DNA of 64,000 nt from Daphnia carinata (taxonomy: Eukaryota > Arthropoda > Branchiopoda > Diplostraca > Daphniidae): positions 5,056,501 to 5,120,500 of the forward strand of contig NC_081331.1 in assembly GCF_022539665.2 (NCBI RefSeq). The letters are read 5' to 3'. Below, piece by piece: positions 20,744-32,551 of this stretch. Position numbers and translations under genes: made by a program. How positions within the stretch are numbered: position 1 is the first letter of the stretch; every line of letters starts with the position of its first letter. The notes beneath the pieces were generated by a model that searched no databases, had not been told where the DNA came from, and saw only the letters and a list, made by a program, of their open reading frames with translations.

Positions 20744-23700
20744 TTATTTTTTTTCCGTTGTTTCTCCGTCTATTCCCTGATAGGAATCTAAAAGATTTTT
20801 CATTTCCTGCCAGTACTCCAATACTGCGTCTGATCGATAATCTGAAAAAGAATGGTGAAATGAGGTTTCACTGACAACCGCCGTGCGATTTGATATACCT
20901 GATGTACGTCGCGAATTCGTAAAATAGTCCAGGAACGTTTGGCGATTTCGGTTTGCTTCCTCTGGGGTTGAAAGCGTGAAGTCCCTGTATGCTACAGGCA
21001 TTCTGTTGGATTTCCATCCAGGTGAAAAGGAATCCAAGTAAAACTTAAAAACCATCCAGCTTTCTCTGTATTTTTCCAACTGCTTCTCTGTAATGTAAAT
21101 CAAGATTCATTAAAAGTCCAAGCATGAAATGTTTGGATCGGATAAGTAAAACTGATTCTAGTGCAAAAACGTATGTTGTCACGAGAGAGAATTCAAGTGA
21201 ATAAATTACTTGTGGAGAGCTTTAATCGATTTCGAATTTTCTCGATTTCGTCAGCCAATTCCTGCGATTGATCGATAGCTGCAGTCCTAGAGTTAACGTT
21301 CTTTACTGGTTTGCTCTCGGCGGCGGTAATATAAATTGCAGAATGATTATCCAATGTTGCAGCTGTGATGTGGGTAACGGGGACGGTGACCGATGTTTTG
21401 GGGGTAGTCTTTTCACTTAGAGTAGTTGTTTTTACTTGAGTGGTTACCGGCTTGTTTGTCGTTTTCTCTTTATAAGACAATAGGTAGTTGTTGAGGGTAG
21501 TCCATGCTGCCATTATTTTTGTCACTTGCGTGCCTGAATAAAAATATGAAGGAACGATTAAGGAAGCGGTAGGTTAAACACATGACTGTTGTGCACCTGA
21601 ACTATTTCGCATTTTATTGAAGTAAGTTTCAAATAAATTCTTCCAAATTTTGGCTTCTTCCGGAGTCGAAAGAGAATATGTTGCATTGATTGTAGATATA
21701 TCAGTTGCCTTATTTTTTAATGCGTCCAAGTAAAGCTTAAACACCAACCAGATTTCTTTGAGTTTCTTCATTTGTGAGGCTAAAAGGGAGAAGTTTAGTA
21801 TCTCATCTTTGACTTGAAAAATTGTAATACCTGTTGCTGTGCGAATGTTACTGGTTGAGTTAGTGATTTTAGCAAACACCTCGTCAAATACTTTTCCAGT
21901 TTCGAAGCCAGGTCGTGGAGGACTGGCAGTTGTTGTCCGCTTTTGTGATGCCTTAGTAGTTCTTTTCGATCCCGATGTAGTTGACGAGGCAAGCTTTTTA
22001 GCCGGAGTTGTTGTACTTCCCGTAGCCAGCATTATCTCTTTTACGGTGATGGTTGTAGGTGAGGGGGCAGTTGTTTCTATAACCGTGTTTGGCTTTAACT
22101 CAACCAGTGTTGTTGTTCCTACGGACAGAGACGTGTCGTTTGTTCCAGTTGTTAGATCTGGGACCAAAGAAATCATGTGTGTTGCCGCGTTTGTCGAATG
22201 TATTGAAGTTGTCGATTCCATAAGCGGGATTCTTTCTGTGATTAAAGGTTCCGAATGGATGGATGAAGGGCCGCTTTCTGCAGCTGAACTTGCTTGTTCC
22301 GGGACATGTACTATGTTGATTGAAACAGGGATTCTTTCTGAAGTTAGTAGCACATTGTTTGTCAATGTAGTTGTTTCCACACTTTGAATATGGTGTTGTG
22401 TAGCTGGAATGGCTGTTGTCGCTTCCGGAGTTCTATCGAAAACAGTTGGTTCTTCGTTCGGAGATGGTATTGGTTTTACAGCCGTGATGATTGATATCAC
22501 AGTCGGTATTGCCGTTTCGGTAGTTAAACTAGGGGACATAACTGAAGTTTTTGATTCGACTGTAATAATCGGTGCACCTGGAGTGATTGGCTCTGCCGTC
22601 GGGGTAGCTGGATCAGAGGAAGTAGTTGGGTTTGCAGCTGGAGTTGCTGGCTCTGAGGCCGGAACAGTTGGTTCTGTAGCGTGAATAGATGGTAATGTAG
22701 TCGGAGTAGCAACCTCTACAACCGGAGTAGCTGACTCTGCAACCGGGGTATCTGATTCTGCAGGTAGAGTATCTAGCTCTGCAGCATGCGTGGATTTGCC
22801 TGCCACAGAAGTGATTGGGTCTGCGGTTGAAGTACCTGTTTCTGCTGCTGGAAGAGTTGGTTTTACATACGAAGTAGCTGCGTCTATGGCCAGAGCAGTT
22901 GATCCTTCAGCTAGCGTGGCTGGATGTTCAGCAAAAGTGACAGAGTTTGTAATAGGAACGTATAGTTCTACCTTCGGGGTAGCGACTTCTAGAGCCAGGG
23001 TAGTTGGTTCTGCAGCCGGAGTAGCTGGCAATGTAGCCGGAGAAGCTAATTCTGCAGCTGGAGTAGCCGCACTTGCAGACGTGGTAGCTGACTCTGCCGC
23101 CGGAGTGGTTGGCTCTGTAGTCGGAATAGCTGGTAATGCAGTTGGAGTAGCATGCTCTACAACCGAGGTAGCATGTTCTACAACCGGAATAGCTAACTCT
23201 GCAATCGGAGTGGTTTTTCCTGCAGTGGATTCGGCTGGTTCTGCGCCCAGAGTAGCTACTTCTGAAGCCGGAACAGCTGAATTTGCAGACGAAGCAGCTG
23301 ATTCTGCAGCCAACATGGTTGACCCTACAACTCCAGTAGTTGAGTCTGCAGTTGAAGTGACATGCTCAACCATCAGGGTAGGTGACTCTGTAGCGGGACT
23401 AACTAGTCCTGAGACCAGAACAAATGGCACTGCAGCTGAAGTAGCTGCCTCTATGGAAGGGGTGATTAGCTCTACAGTCGGAGTAGCTGGCTCTGAAGTC
23501 ACAGTACCTGGTTCTGCAGCCAGAATTGTTGGCCCTACAGTGGTTTCCGCAGGATACGATGAGGCTGGCCATACGGAAGGGATTGCAGGTTTTTCAGACG
23601 TACGGGGCACTTCTACCTCCAGAGTTGCAGGATGTGTTGGCTCCTTAGTTACCACCGTTGTTTCGACAGCTGAATTGGTTATTAAGGTGGCGGATGAAGT

Positions 23701-25036
23701 CACTTCCATTGCCGGAACGATCTCTTGTGCTCTTGACGTAATCGGTTTTGTATCTATACTTGTGGCTTCTCCAGCCGAAGTTGTGTGTTCAGCAACCTTA
23801 GTTTCCTGGATCACCGAATGCGTTGGCTCTACAGTCGTCGTTTCTCCAGCCGGAGTCCTTTCCGTTTTCAAGGTGGCCAGTTCTACAACTGAATGTGTCG
23901 TAACTTCGACTGGCGATGTTGTTTCCCTAAAGGGAGTAACGGTTTCGGCAACCATATTTGTCGTTTCTACAGGCGTCAGCGTTCGTTCAGCCAGTGAGGT
24001 TGTTTCTACAGCCGCAATGATCGTATTTGCAGCCGGAGTTGTTGATCCCATAACTGGTTTTTCGGTTTCTACTGCCGCTATTATTTTCTCCGTAGCCGTT
24101 TGTGCTATCAGTACGGTTGTTCCTGCATCCAGGATTGTTGGTTGTATAATGTGATCAGTTGGTTTTTCAGGTGAATGGATTGGCTCCTCAATCGAAGGTT
24201 TAGTTTCTTCTTCAACAGTCTCTTCCGCATGCAAATCTATTGGCTCTTCTGCTGGGCTCTTTGCTTCTTCGTCATCGATTTCCTTCAGTGACATCAGATC
24301 AATTGCTGATTCGACAGCAGCATGCGGATCTTCTGAAACTGACATATCCGTTTCTGGCTCTACGCTCGCCTCCCCAGCCAAAACCAATGATTCTGCATCC
24401 GGAACATGCCATTCGGTATTTGGATTTATTGGTTCCTCTACTACCGAGGGAGACGTATTATCCTTCTCTTCTGCTGCCGTAGTCTCTACAGCTGGAACAG
24501 CTGCTTCTTTAATCATCATCGGTTCCGCAGCCGGTGTTTGGTCGGTCAAAATAACGGCCTCTGTAGCCAGATTTAGTGCCGGATCTTTCAGATCTACTAA
24601 TGCGGCAGAAACAGGGGAATCAACCTAGGAGGAAAAGAAATAGTTTACTCTTTTCTACTTTCAGTTGTTTGTGAAATGTTTCCTTACCTTCGTACTGTTT
24701 TCCTGTCTTTTTCCAGATTGCAACTCAGACGATGGATCCCTTAAAAACAAAACAGTAAAAAGTATTTCCCATTGTGTACGTTAATGATACAACGAAAAGT
24801 TTGACGAACACATTTTTATTTAAATGTAAGACAAAAATAATTGTGCTTACTGTATATCTGTTTGGGTCGCCTCCACGGATTGGAACTTGCTGACCACTGG
24901 GGTTGTTTCTTCCGCCGATGCTAAGGTTATCGCAAAGAGCGACATCAACAGCTGTGGATGGGAAAACAATTACCAACATTTAATTGATTTAAAGTACATA
25001 CTATATGACAGTTTAGTTTCTTACCAAAAGATTCAT
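20744..25036 (-). CDS. secreted mucin-like Thr/Ser/Ala/Pro-rich protein with duplicated C-terminal module
   Basis: Eight exons fit in phase: 25036-25025, 24951-24851, 24739-24688, 24624-21831, 21779-21597, 21533-21210, 21087-20899 and 20841-20744, giving about 1250 residues. The N-terminus MNLLLLMSLFAITLASAEET is a signal peptide, so the protein should be secreted. The giant exon encodes an acidic segment (EEPIDLHAEETVEEE region), then roughly 700 residues of short degenerate repeats built on ATPAAEPTTPA-like octamers with many Thr, Ser, Ala, Pro, Glu and Val. This is a typical substrate for O-glycosylation. The C-terminus has two copies of a ~60-residue module (W(L/M)VFK(L/F)YLD ... LSTPEEA ... 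F..YF), each followed by a W...LL.SY segment. The family is not recognised. A matrix, cuticle or gut-lining role is inference from composition. The 51-bp and 57-bp introns near 21780 and 20842 are in frame, so unspliced versions also stay open. Confidence 0.75.
22500..23560 (-). repeat. degenerate tandem coding repeat of the mucin-like exon
   Basis: A ~24-30 bp unit recurs dozens of times; on the plus strand it reads like GGAGTAGCTGGCTCTGCAGC with drift. It encodes AxPAxEPATPA-like peptides. Copy number is likely to vary between alleles. The opposite strand is also open over a long stretch because the repeat avoids stop codons. Confidence 0.7.
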
Positions 25037-28000
25037 CCTTGTCCTGTTGATGGTTGCTATGAAAATAAAAAATCAATCGTCGATCTCGCTGAACGAATAC
25101 TTTCTTCAAAGACGCTCTAATTGCCAGTGACTGCGAAGTGTTGCGAATTTAGTGATTAAATATTACAAGTCACGTGACCTTTAAAGCCCCCTGGTTTTGA
25201 AATCTGCTACACCTTACGTACGAAAAAAATGTTCTCTCGTGCAATACAGAATTACGTGTTCCGTGAACTTATTTTTTTACTTACTATTTATCGCAAATAT
25301 CAGCGAGGCTCGTATTTGGAAATAAAAATCGAACTAGCTTTAACAGGACACTTTTGTTTGATTTTCGTGACGAATGTCAAAGACACGAAGTCACGATCGA
25401 TCGGTAATCCTATGCACTCTGAAGGACTGTAACACGCTTGCGTATCCGAAAACCATGTTAGAAGCCTCGATATCAAGTCACGTTATTTACTTTCCGATAG
25501 ATATGCAACAGCTCGAATAATGAGAATAAAATGTTAAACAACGATATCATTTCGAGCAGAAATCACGTAAGAATTATTGATGAGAGAAACAACAACAGCA
25601 GGTCAACAAGGGATTAAAGCCTGTTTTTATGAATAACATAAAATTTTAATAAGTTCGATTTCACTAGAGAAATCGTTCGTTTTCAGATGTCCTGACAGAG
25701 ATAGTTGTTTCGTATTTATGCGCCAAATACTCTTGTATGGTCCAAACAGAGATGGCAGCAGGAAATTGTTGGATAAGCTTGGGAAAAAAGAAAAAGAAAA
25801 TTACGTATGCGGTTTATTTACATCTCAATATAAAACCATAGTGAAATGCGTGAATGGATTGAATACGGCTGGCAGTAAAATTAGGTAGTTTACGCAACCG
25901 GGGCACCGTTCAAGCGATATATTTTTTTGTAACGATTACAGTCGGTGGTGAAAGAAAGTTCAAAGTACTTTCCACGACAGCACAAAATTCCAGCTGGTCC
26001 GCAAAGATTATCTAAGTTTCTTTTTTTTTTTTGCTCGCAAAAAACCGTAACAAAAAAAATATGAATACGTAAAGTGTGGGCTATACAAATGAATGCATTT
26101 TCTTCTCGTGCCAGAGAACCAGCGTCCTTCAGATGTTGCATAACCCACCGATTTCCAAATGGAATTTCTGCCAATCTATTCTTTGAAATAACGGCTTCGT
26201 TACAGAGACGCTTTCAACATTGATTTAAATCAAACTTGTTTAAGAACATTATTCACTCATAGGGAGGTCATATACGTAAGTGGGGCTCTAACACATTCTC
26301 CATTAAACATCAACACTGGCATGTTAGCTACAGTACTCTTCTTCTTGGAAAAATGAAATCTCAAGGTAATAATCGATGAAAAAGGTTCGAAGAAGTTTTG
26401 TCGTTTTCTGCCAAGCCCTTCCACGCATCCGTTTGCAAATGAAGTTTTTATCGAGAGAATCGTTTATTCGTGGGAGAGGTTGTTTGAGAGAAAAAGAGAA
26501 TGTTATTCAAAGAAACGGGCGGATGCATATAATGTGGCAAAAAGGCATAGTGCTATATACGTGGTTTACTGTTAATCCAGATCTTTCTATTCGAATGACG
26601 ACGTTATGAAACGAGGGGGAACAACAAAAAACCAAAAACAAATAAAAAAAACGATCGTTTTGGCTCGATGGCGCCAGATGAACGCGGGACTTTCTCTTCA
26701 ACTATCTGGCGGAGTTCATATCTGTTGCTAAAGTTGTTGGTGAAATTTTGTTTTTCTTTTGATTTTCATCAAAAGAGGAAAATATGCCAACTGGGCGATG
26801 GTTGTTCGTTATGGTTAGTTGTACCGATATAACGACACGCCAAATTGATTGCAATCCGATCTCATCGGTTGGCTGCATACACACACAATAATGAAAAATC
26901 TTATGTAATAAAAACAACCGAAAACATGTGAGAGTGAGGCTAGAGTTGTTCAAATTTTTTTTCGCCGTATAGAAAGAGAGAGAGAAACGAAGACAAACGG
27001 ATTGCTACTCAAGGCCGTGAGGCCTCCGCATAATCTAGTCGTGACGAAACACGGCCGATTCGTGAATTATTCATAAGGCGTGATCGTCTTCATTCCAAAG
27101 GTTTTTTTTGTTCTCGTTGCGTTCTTGTTGTTTTATTTTCTTCATTTCCATTCGAAAATAGTAATTAACTGATTGGCTTTTGTTTCATCACGAACGTCTT
27201 ACCTTCGTCCATGTTTATCACCAAGAACTTTTTTGAATTCCATAAATGAATCAGTATGTCAAAAAAAAAAAAATGGGTAGAATAGAGAGGGGGAAACAAG
27301 CTTATCAAGGTATGTGAAGAGAATCATAAAAAGCAATCTGCGTGTATAAGAGCCGGGATCTTCTGTAACCCGCGGGCAAGGCCGCTCCTACGTGAGTACC
27401 AGCCGAGAAATCTACGTGCGGGCTGTTGATGCGAAGGCCATCTTCTCTCGCGCCTCTCACTGTCTCTTCTGCCTTCTCAAAAGAGATGAACACGAAACTA
27501 AATAGAGAAAGACTAGAAAACGTGTTTTCATAAACAAGCCGACATGTCGCCCGTGCTGCGTGTGTGTTTGCTTAGCCTTGCCGCGCGGCAACGAATGAGA
27601 ACGAAAATAACCGTAAAATGTCACTTCTCATTTTAAAGAGCTGTTATAATCGGCTCTTATTTTATGATTGCTGAATCGGACCGAGGATGTTCCATTGGGT
27701 GACCGTGGTGGACGTACGTCGACACGCTCAGAGAAAGGATATATACAACTATCACCATAGACTACTCTCTCTCTTTCTTATTGTGTGTGTGTGTCTATGT
27801 GAATAGGTTGATACGAGTACTCGACAAGCACGACGGAGGGAAAGTGTTAACAAGTCGAATGTATTATCCAAAGAAAAAAATATCTAAATATGAAACAGGA
27901 AAAAGGCAATCTTATTTATACGCATACACGCTTAAATTCGAAATCCTGTGCCTTTGCCATTGTGAGAGTTCTTTTGGGAATGAATCCAAAAGGATTTCGA

Positions 28001-31000
28001 TGTCAACAGACGACAAAACGTAAAAAGACAAACAACCCAAAAAATCCTCCCCAAAAGTTTCTTTTTTTTTTCTTCTTCGTCAAATAGCAGTGTGTGTGGA
28101 TATAGCGTCGAACGTGGACCTGTTGCTATTGGAGAGTTGGCTGGCCCTTCGCTGAAACGATGCTTTCGCTTTTTTAGAGGTCGGTGCAAGATTTCACGCG
28201 GCCGATCTCGGTCACATCGCCACAGCGTCAGGCCGTTAAAGGGCAGTATAGGCACTTTGATGGAGATCATAGACGATATAGGCGTTGGTTTTCTTCGAGA
28301 CTTTTCTTGTTTATTGGCTAAACATGGGGATACCAACACATCAACTGACGCCCCATTAGTTTCTTGTCTGCCACGATTCGCATGAAAAATAACAGCGATG
28401 TCACAATAACACGCCAGGTTGGACCTCGCTCGTTACCCTTTTGGCCAAGCATTGTCTCCGTGTCTTTTGCTCCCTAACGTGTCATTTACCTAAGGTATAA
28501 TAGATAGCCTTTATTCTTTCAGACTTGGACAGTTCGTGCGTGTATGGCGTCATTCACGTATATTGCGAAACGCACAAAGAGAAAGAGATAATGACAATCA
28601 TCATTGTATGCAATATTATACATAGGGGAGTCAAGGACGAAGAGAGGAAAAGCACGATGGCCATTCGATTTGAAACGTCCTATTAAAAAATTCCAAGCTA
28701 AATCGAATTTCTTTTACTGCTGTGTTATTTGTCCCGACATACAAAATTTTTGACCTGTTGCTGCTTGCCATGAACTAGTAGGACATAGCATCGATCCGTC
28801 AATTTCCTCTGACGAGATATTCAAACACCGACATCTTACGATGAGCTAGAGACGAGAAATGAGGTGCGCGTATCTAGTCGGTCTGTTACGTGTGTTAACG
28901 GTATAACGCAACTCGGACACAAAACAGGCTGCGACCTGACATACTGACTTACTTTTAGGCACCTTTACCACACGCACGTAACTGATTGGCCGGTCTGTCG
29001 GTTCTTTCTCTACTCAACTCCCCCCCCCCTTGTTTTTTTTTTCTTTCATTTTCTCTCTTTCTCTATCCAAAACGAAATGACGATGAAATAATACAAAAAA
29101 AAACCCGAAATATTAAATTTCTCGTCCTTTCTCTTGCCTCGTTATTATTATTTTTTAAGGAAACTGCACCCAAGAAAATAGGATCATCAATAAGGGTTTC
29201 CCTACCTCCTCCCCTCTTTCTCTGATGATTTTGATTCCGTTTAACGAGTTCTTCGAACGCAACTTGCCTTTCAAAATGACGTCACTGTCGAGACATGTTA
29301 TGTTTGACGGCACCTCGAAATAAGACGGTTGGAATGTTATACCAGTGCTGTCAATGTACATCATCCGGCTTTGGAAGACAAAAGCGGGACGTTGTTTCGT
29401 CATCTAATTCATTTGGGTTTTTTTTTCCCCCTAAATTCCGGCTTTCTTGATGATAGAAAGAAAAATGTTTAGCCGCCATTTTCACAATAAAATGTAGACT
29501 CTTCCTTTCTGAACTGTTCCGGCTGTATTCCGTCGAAGGATGGTACGACTCTACCATTACCATAAAAATGTTTGTTTCATTGCCTAAATGGCCTCTAAAC
29601 CTTCAGAGCCATCAAGTTTTTGTGTTTTTTTTTTCCATTTTTGTGTTAGGCATTGTTTTGTTTTTTTCTGGAAGTTCCAACGACTTCTTCCGTCAACGAG
29701 TCCATATTTCTGCTAAATGTTATAAATACGCAAATGACAACGCGCACGCGCCCGCATGCTGCGTTAGACCCTCAGTTCGTGATAGGTGGGTTTCGCCTTT
29801 TGTCTTCGGCCGTGTCTAATGTATGGTAACGCGTGTGTACTTCGTGCACATTTTTCCCGTAGATGCTATAAGTGGGGACTCTTTGTCACCTTTGTGTCTT
29901 ATCTCATCTATATTTCTGACACATGAAAGAGCATTTTTTGTTCACCGTTTTGCAATCAGAATTTCGTGATATTATTCACGTAAGTTGGAAGGGCGATTTA
30001 AACGCACCGAAGCGCCGTGTTCTCATTTGATGTTAAAATGCATTTCTCTTTTGGGTGAAATCATTTGGGGACATTTTTTTTAAATGCCTTTTTTTTTTTC
30101 CTTGTATGTTCTCCTTTTTGTAGGTTGACGTGGATGATGAGCCGCAATAAAATTTGTTGTGCCATCTGCAGTCTCTTTTTTTACTTAGTGTACTCCTCTT
30201 GTAGTCTATTACACTATGTATAACTAAATAACGTACGGGGCACACACATCTTGTTCTGTTGGCGTTAAAACGCCATCGTCTGTGACGCGTCCATCGGCCA
30301 GTTGTTGTTGAGGGATGTGGAAGCCAAATCGAAGATATAATTTACCATCTTCGGGACATACTGGCGGGTGGCATTTTGCTTATCAGCCAATGGGAGCCCC
30401 GGCGTAGACAGCGAGTCCCGTGCGGTGTGAGGTGCCTAGGAGGAACCCTGAAGATAGGAGACTTTTGGCCGAACTGGAAGGGAAACCAAAAAAGGGGGCT
30501 GGGCTGCTTCTTTTGCTTTACCTGCGTCTTCCCAGCAGCACACGCCGGCAGTGAAAGTTGTTGCAGGCTATCTAAAATCCTGCAGTCGCGCAACCAACAT
30601 ACTTCAGTCGTGATCCGCACCGAACGAACGACAGTTCGCTGCTAGGAAACATCCTCAGCTTTATCCAAACGTTTGTTTTGGAAAACAAACCAAACAAAAA
30701 GTGTTACAAACATTTAATTTTTTTTTACCATTGGAAGTAGAAAAGAGACATTTAGAAATTGATTGACGTAAAGAAAGAGAAACAAAACTAACACGAGAAA
30801 AATTAGTCTGACGATGTTTATCTGCTGATCGAACAGAGTTCCAAGAAAGTGAACACTTTGTATTGAGATTTATCAAAACAAAGAGCTACACGAAACGAAA
30901 CGTAGCGGTGAATCATCTCAGGTGATAAGGTGAGTCCGATTTCATTCTTTGTGAGGGTTTCGTTATTTTGTCTTGTCATTTGTAGTTACGTGATGAAGTG

Positions 31001-32551
31001 GTTAAGTCTCTTGCGTGTTGTCTTTATGATGTGTCCATACCAAGTCTTGGGCCATAGAAAGTGGCCTCGGTTCTTCTCTTCCAAAATCTCGGTCGAAACG
31101 ATGGTAGGAGTATCACTAAAAAAAAAAAAATGAAGGGCTGATGTAAAAGACCAGGAGGGGTGGTGGTAGAGAAGAGGGGGGGGGGGGAGAAATTGAGGAC
31201 GCCGTTCCCGGACCCCTCACGTTTTTCACGTTCGTTCTGGCGACTTTCTTTCTTTTCTCCGACCTCCTCCCTTTTTATTTTGGAAAAAGAAAATGTTGTT
31301 GGCTTCTTTCTCTTTTTCTTTCTTTCTTCCTTTTTAAATGAAACACACATTTCTCCATACTTTTGATGCGGCCAAAGAAGAAGAAGAGTTCCATATCTCC
31401 AGGTCGTCCTTTCTCCAGCTGGCGGCATTAGCGCTTTCTCCACTCCACTACAACTTCTTTTTAGATTCCATCTTTTTTTTTCTTTCTTTCTTTTAAGGAC
31501 ACAAACATTTGTTCCGTCCTTTTTCTTATTTCTTTTTTTTTATTATTATTTAAACCGGCCATTCGTTGCTCTCATTCTTTCTCCCGTCAGCTGGTCTCAC
31601 CTTCTGCTATCAAGAATTTTGTTCGAATTGTACAATACTATTTCATCACCGGAAGCCATCGACTGAAAAAAAAACATCAATCCCCCCCTCGACAAAGAAA
31701 ATGAAAAAAAAAAATAAATATGTGGTGCTAACCAAATAGAGCGTGAGTCGTTCACCTGGTCGCACCTGGCTTCAGCCAAAGTTTGCATACTTATTTTCGA
31801 TCACAATCATTCATAGCACCCATTCGGGTAGAGGTCACCTTGATGTCATCTGTTTTAGGGTTTCTTTTTAAATCACTTTGTCCGTCACTCCGATCTCTAG
31901 CGTGGACTTAAAAGGATGATAAAAAAAAAAATCGGACGAAAGTCCTCCAACAGTGAACCCAACACGACACGTTGGCACGTTACAAGGTCGTGACTCGTTT
32001 GGTTAGTTTCGCGTTTAAAATACAGGATTTCCGGATGTCGTCAGCATCTTGTTGCACCTACGCTTCGGTTAGCAAGTCACCGACGGGTACATACTATCTG
32101 TTTGTTTTATCTGCACGCCGACATTAAAACAAAAAAAAAAAACGACTTACCTTTCCCATACTGCAGAAACAAGTTTTGGCGAGAAAGGGATGTGACTCAG
32201 CAGAAAGTATTTAAAAATCAGTCCGTTTGCCTTTTTTCTTTAATCCTAGAATGTTTCTATATTGTAGTTTTGTGGGTCGTCTTCTTAATAATAGTAGATA
32301 ACTGGGGAGATAAGTGAAAGACTCCGTGACAGGCATATGTCGGCCCGTTCACTCAACAAGTTCACCTTGAACCTTCCGGTAGTGTTTCTTGTGAGAGATT
32401 TAGAAAGAGATGCTTCCATGTTGTGCCAATTTTTACACAGATGCTAAAAAAAAATCATGTCCAAATAAGGCAGAAACAAACATGTGTCCAATGAAATAAT
32501 GTGATTCTTTTTTTTGAAACGAATTCCTTTCACCTGTCAACAGGTTGAAGA
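25037..32551. other. 7.5-kb non-coding interval between divergent secreted-protein genes
   Basis: No protein-like frames with coherent splice phases were found. The interval contains homopolymer and simple repeats, such as TG repeats at 27781-27794 and a G-tract near 31179-31190, and a GC-richer island around 28090-28390. It separates the starts of the mucin-like gene (-) and the double peroxidase gene (+). The peroxidase ATG exon is preceded by a splice acceptor at 32542-32543 (CACCTGTCAACAG), so at least one non-coding 5' exon of that gene probably lies within this interval. Confidence 0.45.

Noticed and set aside
22790-24154. 454-codon open frame on the plus strand opposite the mucin-like exon
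   Set aside because: It mirrors the repeat composition of the minus-strand exon (Val/Ala/Ser/Gly-rich), has no start context or splice signals, and exists because the repeat lacks stop codons in antisense.
31024-31443. 139-codon minus-strand frame
   Set aside because: It is dominated by Lys/Arg/Glu runs arising from purine/pyrimidine tracts, which is low-complexity DNA rather than a gene.
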